From assembly GCA_015039365.1 (NCBI GenBank), contig WION01000428.1:1-44978 (forward strand): a stretch of DNA of 44,978 bases, read 5' to 3'. Every line of letters starts with the position of its first letter. Within the stretch, counting starts at the first letter, position 1. Source of the DNA: Amanita rubescens. Its lineage: Eukaryota > Basidiomycota > Agaricomycetes > Agaricales > Amanitaceae. Of the stretch, positions 12,792 through 22,371 are shown one piece after another. The notes beneath the pieces were generated by a model, which worked only from the letters and a program-made list of their open reading frames with translations, was not told where the DNA came from and did no database searches. A program made the position numbers and the translations under genes.

Positions 12792-15700
12792 ATGGCATCC
12801 AACTATGCGTTTGTCACTCTTCTGACATCTGATGCATATCTGCCAGGCGTACTCGCCCAGGTGGCATCTCTCGCCGAACTTCATCCAGCTCCTCGCGACA
12901 TCCCTTTCTTTACCGTCTGTTTAGTCACTCCAGAATCAGTCGACGTGTCTTCCTTAAAACTTCTCAGGAAGGCTTTCAACCTCGTCGTCGGCGTAGAACT
13001 CATTCATCAGTCTGACACAAAGGGCCTGGCGCTATTGGGTATACTTCTTCTCGCTTCTTTCAGCATATCTCTCATCTCGTCCCCCTCTCAGGTCGTCTCG
13101 ATCTTCATGCCGTTTTGACTAAGCTTCATGTCTTCCGTTTGACCCAATTCTCCAAAATTATCTTTCTAGACGCAGATGTCCTTCCTATACGCCCTCTTTC
13201 ACACCTTTTCAAATTACCTCATGACTTCTCTGCCGTTCCCGATGTTGGCTGGCCAGACATCTTCAACTCGGGTGTTCTCGTTTTCAATCCAGGAGAAGAA
13301 AAGTTTAATGAACTTACGGATCTCCTCAACTCAAAAGGCTCGTGGGACGGTGGTGACCAAGGCCTTCTTAACGAATGGCGTGGCACCAACTGGAATCGAC
13401 TCAGTTTTATCTACAATACCACCCCAACTGCTGCTTACACGTAAGTGTACGATATTCCTTCGCGTTGCTCTTATCCATACGACGAACAGCTACGCGCCAG
13501 CATACGAACGTTTTGGCTCTCAAATTTCTGCGATTCATTTTATCGGACCCAATAAACCGTGGAACTCCATCCCATATCGTCCGTCTTTCACAAAATTTTC
13601 AACTGCCGATTCCTCTGAGCTGGCCTACGATTACAATTCTCTTTTGGATCGTTGGTTCAATGTCTATGATCGACATTATCGCGCTCAGCCCATTATGGTT
13701 GACAGCTCATTTGAGCTAAAAACGTATATCCCCGTTTGGGAGCAGGAGTCTCGTGACGAGCACACAGCTATCACTGCCTCCGATGCCTTGCCTTCTGGAA
13801 CCACTTTCAGTCTAGACGAGCTCAGGAAAGTTGCTATAGAAGGTCTACATTCCTTGGTACCTTCGTCTGGTGACCACGGAGGCGAAGGCAATTACATCAA
13901 CCTACCCTTACAAGGTCGAGTCGACCTCATGGGTCCCAGGAGACCGCAGGAGCTGGTTATCGTCGAAGAGACGGATGTTGAAGATGCTGTATCCAAGAGC
14001 GAGAACAATGTTCCGCCCGAGATACGTGTGCAGCAGAGTGTTCCATCCACTCCCCCGAGGAAGCCACTTGCCAGCAGTGGGTCGTTTGGTTGGCAGTCAT
14101 TACCTACTCCAGATCCAAACGACCTCCCTCCGAGTCCGCGCCCACAGATTATATCACTTCCTTCAACTCCCACTCCACACGCTTGGTTTGCTCGATCCTC
14201 GCCCTCACCGCAGCCCCCTCAGATGTCCATGCTCTCACTACATCCCACGCAGATGTCGCTGCCCTCGGTATATCCTACGCAAGTGTTTCCTACTTTGCCA
14301 GCGTCTCCGTCTCCCCAATCGCACACGTCACAGCGAACGGTTGCAGCGTCTTCAGACTCTGGGCAAGTGTCCCAGCTACCTATTTCGATGCCCCCACAGA
14401 TGCCCTCAATGCAGGATTATTTCCCCCCTCAACAATTCACGCAGATGCCTCCATCTGCCGAGAAACAAGAACCTGTGCAGACGAGCTCACATGCAGAGGA
14501 AGAGGAACGTCGCCCGCCGTCACCACCCCTGCTTCTCTGGAACCCTGCTATCGAGCCTCCCCCAACGAGCCTCCCTTCATCCTCTGGATTTGCCGTTAAC
14601 ACTTATTATCCCAATGCTTGGGACAATACACCGTCAAAGAGTGTGTTGGACGGCACTTCTCAGTCTCCGGATACCCTATTCCAGCCTCCACGTACCCCGG
14701 GAATTCCAAAACCTTTGGTCCGAGAAGGCCATTACCGTCAAGTTACGGGAGATGGTACCTCAGGAGCAGCCCCAAGCCCCGATCCAACCAAGGTTAAGCA
14801 TGTCTTTACTTGGGAAGACAAACCGAGAACTCAGCCCGGCCGTGTTTTCCCCTCACTTGAAAGTCCTTCACCCAAACAAGTCCAAGGACTTCCTACATCT
14901 CCTCTTCCTACATCACCAGCAATGCAAGGACTACTCTCGCCTCTCCGTGGGTTACCTGTGGACCTTGTCTATGTAAATAAGTGGGATATAGTTCCAGGCA
15001 TCCAAAAATATGCTTCTCGGCTCCGTCCTCCTAAAGCTCCCATCCCTTTGGCTCCTGCTTTCGATGAGAATGAGTGGAAAAAGGATCCCGAGCACAAAGC
15101 TGAAGTTAGCAGCCGCGATGGAGATGATGAAGATAGCAGTGATGGAAGTGCCGCCGATGATAGTGATAGAGACGAAAGGTCTGCAAGGAACTCGCAAAGA
15201 CAATCTCGACGGTCTTCAATCGTCTCGGCTAGTGAATTGATCACGGGCAAGAAGAAACAATATAAAACGAGAGGGGTGCAAACCGTTCCAAAAGACATGC
15301 GCAGTCGAGCTGTTCAAGTCAACACTTTCTTGGTTAACCCTTCAGCCCTATCGAAGACAAGAAAACCACCTTTTTCAGGTGATGCCAGTCAACTACCAGA
15401 TTTGCCCATGTCAACTGCTTTGCCATCACCCATTGATGAGCCTGAGAGGACTTTACAGACCCCGCAACCGCGCCCTTCAAGTGAACAAAAACTTTCAATG
15501 ACTGGAAGATCTGTGTCGCACACGGCTTCACAACATACACAATCACCCATACAGGTACCTAGACTTGGATTTCCATCAATCATCTCGCGCCAAGTTTCGA
15601 ATGACTCATCCCTTGGATCTCCTGCATCTTCTGGTCCGCCTTTGTCGCCGGCAGAAGGCCCAGCTCCCCCTTCACCTTCCCGAAAAGGAGGGCGTGTGTG

Positions 15701-15806
15701 GGATCCTGCAAGAGGTGTTGAGTTGTTCAAACGGGGCTCTGAAGAGGTTTTGGCTAGGTTCTTGAAGATGGGTTCTTGGGAGGGCGAGGCTTCTCGACTT
15801 CGCTAA
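12792..15806 (+). CDS. GLG1: Glycogenin (GT8 glycogen-priming glucosyltransferase) with long disordered tail
   Basis: Self-glucosylating GT8 enzyme that primes glycogen synthesis from UDP-glucose. Clean three-exon model: 12792-13038, 13092-13440 and 13490-15806 (introns 13039-13091 and 13441-13489), 970 residues with no frameshift. The N-terminal GT8 domain (about residues 1-300) shows MASNYAFVTLLTSDAYLPG, the metal-binding DxD in FLDADVLPIRPLSHLF, FNSGVLVFNPG, the GGDQGLLN loop and HFIGPNKPW. The following 600 residues are rich in Pro, Ser and Gln and look disordered, with an acidic patch DGDDEDSSDGSAADDSDRD. The last 35 residues (VWDPARGVELFKRG...LARFLKMGSW) look ordered and may be the glycogen-synthase-binding tail; that role is inferred. 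Glycogenin is a recurrent gene near A mating-type loci. It shares a 69-bp upstream region with the CQD1-like gene. Confidence 0.96.
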
Positions 15807-15900
15807 AAAAAATTGGAGCAGCGTTGGCTGCACATATGATGTATATTTCGCTTTGATTTTGCTGTCGGACTAAAGTTATTTTCGATACCCTGGACGTTGT

Positions 15901-16490
15901 ATGGACGTTGTACTCCATCGAATAGCATTGAATATAGATAGACATTCGTCATCCTACGCCTACTCCAACGCACCCTCGTTCTAATAAGAGTCGTCCTTGA
16001 TGAAACTTCAGCAAAGTGTTTAGCGAGAATCAATGCAGTAGCGTGAGTTTCGCTCATCACTCATCCCTTTGAGGCCCATCTCATTCCAGAAGCCCCGAAA
16101 CAACCGCAGGAAGCCTCACTTGCGCTCGACCTCGCAAACGCCTCTCTTAGTACCACCAGTACTACAAACACGGCCGCACGAACCCCCATCCCTGAATCCA
16201 TGCCGAAAGAGGGTCTCGTGTCTTCCACGATGCTGTGAACGGGATATCCTCTCAAGCGTCCCGCGTGGAACAAGCGGAAAAAGAAACCGAAAACGTGCAA
16301 AGGGTCGAAGCCGACGAGGCTATCGTCCACCTCGTCGCGCGCGCGAGGGGGGAAGAAGAGCAGGGGAACGAGGAGATACGGAAACGGGGGAAAGGCTGAC
16401 GAGGGCTCTTCGTGTGCCTTATCAGTCCGAGATGGCGGCACACTCACCAAGCCTTGCTCCATTGCAGCATCGAATTGGAGCAGTATAACT
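15901..16490 (+). CDS. Possible small gene of unknown function (doubtful, frameshifted)
   Basis: I do not recognise this. On the plus strand ATG 15901 opens MDVVLHRIALNIDRHSSSY. A neighbouring frame continues with LVLIRVVLDETSAKCLARIN up to a GTGAGT donor at 16042, and a plausible exon after 16073 reads HLIPEAPKQPQEASLALDLA. A later frame gives QASRVEQAEKETENVQRVEA, an acidic, coiled-coil-like segment near 16255-16315. Two frame changes are needed, near 15985 and 16232. The composition looks coding in these frames rather than in the competing minus-strand reading. It lies in the 900-bp gap between glycogenin and the CRN gene. It could be an intact small gene with sequencing errors, a decayed gene, or chance. 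Confidence 0.33.
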
Positions 16491-16700
16491 TAGCGTGGTT
16501 GTTATGCACTGGCGTTCCAGATGCTAGATGATACTGCTAAGTATCTAATTTGCGTATTTTGGAGCATGAGAGAGAAGCTTCGTGACGGTGACGCTGAAAG
16601 TTCGGTTGCAATATATACATTCAGCCTACGGAATTAGCTTTACAAAGTGAAATTCAGCTAAAAACACTACCCTCAAGCTGCTGAATGGACCCAAATCTTG

Positions 16701-19132
16701 TCACATCGCCAATAGACGGAAACCCATACGGACACTGAGCCCGTTATCCAAAATACTTACATTGTGAAAGTTGTCCTCGAACACAGCATGGTACAAATTT
16801 GACATAACTTAGCAGCACACAAGGTTGCATCAGTGGAGCAATGACCAAAGAGTGAGTCCACTTACGTGGATGTTTCTCCTTTGGATATGTGGTACGGCAG
16901 TCAATAATGATATACTCGGATAGAGGGAGTGTCATCCTGTATGACCCTCCTTCGGAAAACCGACCACAATGACTTGCTAGCTGATTACCTTCACGTAGAA
17001 GTTCTATCCCCCACGATTTGGTAGGGATATAGAAATCTACGAGTCCCTGTGTTGTCCCGAATTCGGGAAAGGTGACCAGCGACCCCCGCGAAAGAACATA
17101 ACAGCAACAATAAAATTCGTCCTGATACTGGGCTTCGGGTAGCCGCTGAATACAACCAGGACCTAATCTTCGTTTAGTCGAGAGAATGTTCGGGGAGAAC
17201 AGCTTAATGACGTTGATCACAAAGTCCAGAAGACTCTTTGCTTGGAGTTCGGTTGGGGGGAGACTGCCCGATAGTTTCCACTCCACATACCAGCGGTGAA
17301 GCGACGATGGGAAGAGGTACCCGATTTCATCTAATAAGTTCATGGCCCCGAGCTTGTCTGCGTGGAGCCAACCCTGGCGGAAACACTCCTGAAGCGCTTT
17401 CTTCTCATCATCAGTCCCGAGCTCGGAATCCTTCACAAAATTCTTACGAAGGACAGTAGAAAAGACACTGGCGATGGCTGGCACTCGGAGTGCATCATTT
17501 GATGGTAGCCCCCTTCCGAATACGATAGCGGAATCCTCGAGCTTTTGTAGCAATTCTTGTGGGCCGATTGCGTCCAGAAATGACTTCCAAGTGTAAAGCC
17601 GGCCAGCAGTACGCTTGAGTTGACGATATGACTGAACCAGATGTCAGACCATCACCCTTTTTAACGCAAAGGGACTTACGTCGTCGGCAATAATTATGCT
17701 AATGAAATCCTTGATCGCCCCCACGTGCCCGTTGGTAATACCATAAAGGGCATCAAAAAAAGAAGGATCAAAACAAAACGTGGGGGAAGGATAACGCAGG
17801 ATAACGCGTGGTGATCAGATCGTCAAACTCGCTTCGGGTGAAAAGGAGTCCAACTGGAGCAAGGCCATCTTGATGGTCAATATGACGCAAAGTGACCCGC
17901 TGGGCATCAGCGATGAGTAGTGGGGTCCCCCCTAAGCTGACACGCAATGTTGGGCTGCCATAGCCACAAAAGATGATCGCGCGACGTTCCTCGTAGTCAC
18001 GCATGGGTCTGAAAAATTGGCTCCAGAGTTCTGAATCATTGTACGTCTGTTGCGCTTCGTCAAAGATGAACACCGTTTTTTTTCTTTTCTCGTCCCAGCC
18101 TAGCCACCTTAGATAGGAGCGATAGTCGCCCCTCTCTGCTTTCGCTGGCCACCCATGGACCCAAACAATGTGAATCTTCTCGTCGTCTTGCTGGGGGATA
18201 TGATCGATATAATCAGCGAGTAATTGGGCAAGCACCGTCTTGCCGCTTGCGGGAGTCCCACGAACCTTCGTGGGGTAAGCGGGGATTTCAGAACATTGAA
18301 CGTCACAAAGTTACCTGAATGAAACCACATTCCTTGAGTCGTTCGTACAGCGCTATGACTGTATCCCTCCGTGGAGATGTATTCCCTGAGGTCTCTGTGA
18401 GCGGTGAGAGGGCAAAATTTGACTGGGCTTACGTGGAGGGCGGGGGAATGATCGGGTTCGTTCGGGAGGTCTGGGGTTGTCTATGGGGTGCAGTGGCGGA
18501 TAAAAAAGGACGAGAGCGTAGTGAACGGAGCGTTGATTAGTGATAGTAGAATGACACGACAGATATGGGCTCACTTGTGGATGCAAGTTGCGACATGACA
18601 GACACGGGCCCACTTGTGGATGCAAGTTGCGGCACAACAGATGTGGATGCAAGTTGCGACACGACAGATACGGGTCCACCTCCGGACACAAGTTGCACCA
18701 GAATATGGACATGCTTTTCGAGAGGGTTGTGCGGAAAGAGTGCCGATACTTTCCGTGTAGGGGTCAATTCGTCCGCGAACGCTGCCACATTGCCTCGCGA
18801 CTCAATACGGTGCGAGAGAGTATGAACCGGTTCCACAGGTTCTGCGACATTTAGCTGGCGAGATAGAGTCAGCTGCGGAAATGCCGGCCCAAAAAATATA
18901 AACACACCTTCAAAACGATGAAGGAGTTAGTAATACGTTATCTTGAATGTTTGCGTTAGCCTACCTTCCAAAGCAGTAGTCTGGAGTATGTTACAGCGCG
19001 AAAATCTTCATATTCCTCCTTTACAGCCTTCTGCAAATCAGTGACGTCGAAGTCGCGACGTACGGTTATCTTTAATGGACGAGGGTCGCCGACAACAAAG
19101 AACCAAAGTGGAAGAGATTTCTTGCCAAACAT
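16701..19132 (-). CDS. Crinkler (CRN)-type protein: ubiquitin-like header, P-loop NTPase, REase-like nuclease domain
   Basis: Modular Crinkler-RHS-type protein. Seen: MFGKKSLPLWFFVVGDPRPL and VRRDFDVTDLQKAVKEEYED (19132-19000), the usual basidiomycete CRN header of ubiquitin-like fold, closed by LTPTRKVSALFPHNPLEKHV near 18700-18765. A linker with 13-residue repeats (18552-18694) follows, then the Walker A motif GTPASGKT at 18236-18259, a Walker-B-like TVFIFDEAQQ at 18045-18075, FCGYGSP near 17970, and a C-terminal domain with PEFGTTQGLVDFYIP and WGIELLREG (16990-17060), the D...E pattern of PD-(D/E)xK nucleases. Introns at 18481-18574, 18395-18432 and near 18260-18313 restore one frame; the last exons read LMSNLYHAVFEDNFHNVSIL to TGA 16701-16703. 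Odd: a perfect 10-bp tandem duplication at 17788-17807 shifts the frame between NTPase and nuclease halves. Nuclease activity is inferred from fold family only. Confidence 0.85.
17788..17807. repeat. Perfect 10-bp tandem duplication inside the CRN gene
   Basis: The unit aggataacgc occurs twice in direct succession (17788-17797 and 17798-17807). On the coding (minus) strand the reading before it (SEFDDLITTRYP) and after it (FDPSFFDALYGITNGHVGAI) are in different frames. Removing one copy would put both in the same frame, so the duplication is the simplest cause of the break. Replication slippage or an assembly error could each give it. Confidence 0.85.
18552..18694 (-). repeat. In-frame 39-nt minisatellite in the CRN linker
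   Basis: About four head-to-tail units of 39 nt, the third shortened by about 12 nt. On the coding strand each unit encodes about 13 residues of the type SQLASTSGPVSVM. It lies between the ubiquitin-like header and the NTPase, where CRN proteins vary in length. Copy number could differ between strains. A GTGAG intron donor lies inside the last unit. Confidence 0.85.
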
Positions 19133-19543
19133 CAAGGATGGAAGTATGGCGTAGAGGTAAGAATACAGCGAATTGGGAGGAGTAAAGGGCCCGTTGGATT
19201 GGAAGTCGTTCATCGCAATATCGCGTCTGTCACCTCGTGACGTCATACTCCAATGACTGTTGAAGTTGTTTACGACCCAACGTGGCATAACTATCGACCT
19301 TATGCGTGCCAGTTCAACGTGTTACACAATGACGGCGAGCTCCTGAATTATTGAAATTAACTGTTAGAACGCGCGAATGTCCACTTCCTTTGTGCCTCTA
19401 TTCTAACCTCCGATGAAAAATAAAATAATTTATTTGATCATGTCACCACTGAGCAATATGACTGAAACGGTAAGCAAATGTACATGCTAATAGTTTCATT
19501 GGTATAGATCAAGTTCCATCTTCCTCGTATGATAGTGCAAGAT
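19133..19543. other. Intergenic region upstream of the CRN gene
   Basis: About 410 bp between the CRN start and the 3' end of the next minus-strand gene. The CRN frame stays open upstream to 19288, so a longer N terminus is possible, but the header normally begins close to the LPLWFFVVGD block. The rest is AT-rich; I see no further gene, RNA or repeat. Confidence 0.6.
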
Positions 19544-20234
19544 TTAACATTCATGTGGCAGCCTCAGCCATGTCAACATAGACAACTTTCGCGGAGCTCC
19601 TGCTCGAAAATCGAAAGGCAAAACGAATCCGCCATCTCTCGACACCCTGAATGGAGAAACAGCTGATCCGCTCTGGAGGACATAGAAGGACAACAAACTC
19701 ATGTTTTCAGTCCACGCAAGCTGCGCCTTGAACTCAGTCATTCCAAACAACAAGATGATATCAAACTCTCCGCGATAATACTGCATCCCATCCGCAGACT
19801 TATACTAGAAGTATCAGCGACAACCGTGCATACGGGTGAATAGTTATTTGCAGTAGAGGGCGTGAATAATAAGCACAGGCACGATGTCGGCAAGATTTAC
19901 GCACATTCTTCGGTATCAAACCATCTAGGACCTTCCCAACGGCCATGATAATATTACACATGGTTTCTTCAGTTCTCGACCGGATAGGAACTGTTGACTC
20001 CACGTGGTACGATCCCCGGAACTCTTTTTCTTCAGAAACGCGGGTACCCTGTGCAAAAAGAGTAAATATATGCCAGTGTCAAAGAACTACGTGATTCCCC
20101 GTCAGACTCACCTTCTTCAATATGACATCAAAGCAGTCTGGTAACACAATCCTGCCTGAAGGACAGAAACTTGGCCGCCGAGGACCCCGCAAGGTAGTAG
20201 ATATCGTCAAGTGTTCATCTCGGCGACAATTCAT
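19544..20234 (-). CDS. Small unknown protein with a PD-(D/E)xK-like motif
   Basis: Not recognised. A three-exon minus-strand model from ATG 20234 (MNCRRDEHLTISTTLRG) reads through PSFCPSGRIVLPDCFDVILK, then after an intron GTRVSEEKEFRGSYHVES and TEETMCNIIMAVGKVLDGLI, then after a second intron (GTGCGT donor near 19905, acceptor near 19803) SADGMQYYRGEFDIILLFGM, ending LPHEC at 19544. The segment EFDIILLFGMTEFKAQLAW (19720-19768) has the D-x(8)-E-x-K spacing and hydrophobic strand of PD-(D/E)xK nuclease folds. Next to a CRN gene with such a domain this is suggestive, but it could be chance. All introns have good GT-AG ends and no frameshift is needed. Length is about 170 residues, short for a complete enzyme. 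Confidence 0.5.
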
Positions 20235-20242
20235 TAACAAGG

Positions 20243-20700
20243 TTGACTGGAGAACCCGTTTCTGCCGTGGAACAACTTCAGGCTGGAGCTAGCCACGTTA
20301 CGGCCAGTGCTGCAGCGGAAGATCAGAGGGACGTGGAACCAGCCAAGGTGGCAAGTGCGTCTTACATCGAACAGGCAAAGAGTCTGGTATCGGATGCTAT
20401 AGCAGCTGCGCAGGTCAGTCCCTGTTCCTTGATTGTCTTGTCGTCACTAACATAGCTAAAAGTCGTATCTTCCCGAGAGCTTGGTAGGACAGACGATATC
20501 GCCAGATCATACGTCGCTGGCTTCTCGCACAAACGTATCTTCAGGCTGATTCAGCACTAGATACAGCAGGGCAGTATGCGAAAGCCGGGCGAGCATTGGC
20601 AGATGTCCCTGTTATCAGTGCACCGTTAGTGGACCTCATCATATTGGGACGAGTACCAACACCGAGGCTGCAGAGAACGATCCGAGGGTATTCCATATAT
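20243..20700 (+). CDS. Small alanine-rich protein of unknown function, start not found
   Basis: Not recognised. The plus-strand frame from 20243 reads EPVSAVEQLQAGASHVTASA and SYIEQAKSLVSDAIAAAQ up to a GTCAGT donor at 20414. After an acceptor near 20457 it reads SYLPESLVGQTISPDHTSLA and, after a frame change near 20550, ADSALDTAGQYAKAGRALAD and VPVISAPLVDLIILG. The Ala/Lys/Gln-rich amphipathic character recalls small stress or LEA/Hsp12-like fungal proteins, but I cannot assign a family. There is no ATG in frame before 20243, so a first exon is missing, decayed or outside this model. It would overlap the promoter of the minus-strand neighbour. Confidence 0.4.
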
Positions 20701-20783
20701 ATCCTAGTGTACTTCGTCGGACATATAAATTAACCACGATTGTGCTGCGCTGTTTCAATCGATCCTGATCTGAAGCAACGATA

Positions 20784-21811
20784 ATGGTAAGTCATCCAGT
20801 ATTTCTCCAATGTATCTCGTATTCAACGAAGCACAGGATTCTTTTATGAACCTAGCGAAGCAGGGTTACGAAGCCTACACCGAATCTCAATGTAAGATTG
20901 CACATCTAGTCAGTCAGGGGCTCGCTTGCCAATCACACCGCACTATAGCAAACGTCCGCAAGACGGGCGGACAAGAGTACAACTCCCCGCACCATTCTGG
21001 ACAATCTGGACAACCTCAGCAACAGCAGCAGTGGAACTATGGTGGTGATGGTAAGATCAACCGCTGATCGCGCTGTAAATCAGTGCTAATGCACGATGTG
21101 CCAGTTAACCACGATGATGTGGTCAGACACGCTGAGCAGCACGGCGGCTCTGAACATGGCGACCACTTTTCGAACGCCATGGGATACCTCAATGATAACC
21201 AAGTGCGTCCTGGTTGATTACATACTAATCAGAGCAACGCATTTAAAGCCGATCTTGCGCAACAGCATGCCCACAATGAACCGGTCGACGATCAGCACGT
21301 TCTCAATGCCCATCAACAGGCTTATCAGAACAACGATGCGGGCGGAATGAGTGCTGGCAATCTCGGCGCCGCTGCCGCCATGCAGGTGAGGACAGCAATT
21401 TCCCTGCTTTCTTATCTATTTTTTAACACTGAGTCGGTTCCGCCATGGCTTATCGCTGATCCTTGATCTCTAATCCTAGGCCTTGAAGAATTTCACCTCT
21501 GGTGGCGGTGCGTCCAGCGGCGGCGGCGGAAGCAACCACTCGCAGCTCATCAGCATGGCGATGGCTGAGGCGGCCAAGATGTTCGACAAGTCTGGAGGTA
21601 CTGCGTCTGGTAACAAACAGGATGCTGTCAATGGCGCCGCGATGACCGTTATGAAGTTGCTTGTGCAGTCCAAGTTTAGCGGTGGTACGACGGGCGGCAG
21701 TGATTCTGGAGGTTTGGGCAGTTTGATGGGCCTGGTGAGTTTTTTTTTGTGGGTCTGGTATATATGCACGCCTGACGCGGTCCAATCTCACAGGCTTCGA
21801 AATTTATGTGA
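20784..21811 (+). CDS. Beta-flanking protein (beta-fg), A mating-type locus marker gene
   Basis: Conserved basidiomycete protein of unknown function, named because it flanks the A mating-type beta sublocus in Coprinopsis and relatives. The ATG at 20784 is followed at once by an intron (20787-20836), so exon 1 is just the start codon; exon 2 begins DSFMNLAKQGYEAYTESQ. Then come a Gln-rich spacer (GQPQQQQQWNYGGD), VNHDDVVRHAEQHGG, HFSNAMGYLNDNQ, a Gly-rich linker (SGGGASSGGGGSNHSQ), and the highly conserved end LISMAMAEAAKMFDKSGG, ASGNKQDAVNGAAMTVMKLL, GSLMGL and ASKFM with TGA at 21809-21811. The last intron splits GL and ASKFM. Six or so introns, no frameshift seen. The cellular role is not known. 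Confidence 0.88.
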
Positions 21812-22371
21812 CGAGTGAATTAGACTTGTAACTTGAAATAAATAACAAATACCAATACCTGTACAACGAACAAGTGGCAGTTCATTTCATTTCAGTGATG
21901 TGATGAATATTTTCTCGGGTCAGCGTGTGTTAGGACAGCCGATGTATTTTCAGACCAGTTGGCGAACATCCGAACATCCATAAACCAGGGGTCGAAGCTT
22001 CGAAGGTAATAAGTTCATAATACAATAGACACGCGTAATATCAATGTAGTACATGATGTCAAGTTGCGACATGCATTCACCATAAGCAGGTAGTAAAATA
22101 CACCAAAGTCCTGCAGTTTGAACTGGTAAACCAACTGTCAATATTCTTGGTCCTGACAGTACACTCGTTATTGATTTCGAGATTATCTGTGGCATACATC
22201 TGCATCCGGTAAATCCTTCTGCCAGATGTTATACCGACATAAGCGCATCAGCGGCCATTCTGATGTGGCCGACCTACAATCCACGTGTCCTAGCCACTCT
22301 GGGGGCGGCGTGGACAAGGGAGGCTGAATCGTGGCCATCAGCACACCATGGTGGCCAATATTGGATGTGGT
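21812..22371. other. Intergenic region between beta-fg and HD2 (convergent 3' ends)
   Basis: About 560 bp of AT-rich sequence between two convergent genes. It contains poly-A-signal-like AATAAA at 21837-21842 for the beta-flanking gene. No convincing coding frame, RNA gene or repeat is visible; the small open frames here lack codon bias and introns. Confidence 0.6.

Noticed and set aside
13870..14976. Long 368-residue open frame on the plus strand
   Set aside because: It overlaps the glycogenin exon in another frame; it is Arg/Leu/His-rich shadow coding from Pro/Ser-rich codons and has no domain.
16061..16462. Minus-strand open frame of 133 residues
   Set aside because: Phe/Arg-rich, without introns or recognisable motif; the plus strand of the same stretch looks more like coding sequence.
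18552..18694. CRISPR-like direct repeats
   Set aside because: Units are contiguous without unique spacers and lie in frame within a coding sequence of a eukaryotic gene; this is a minisatellite.
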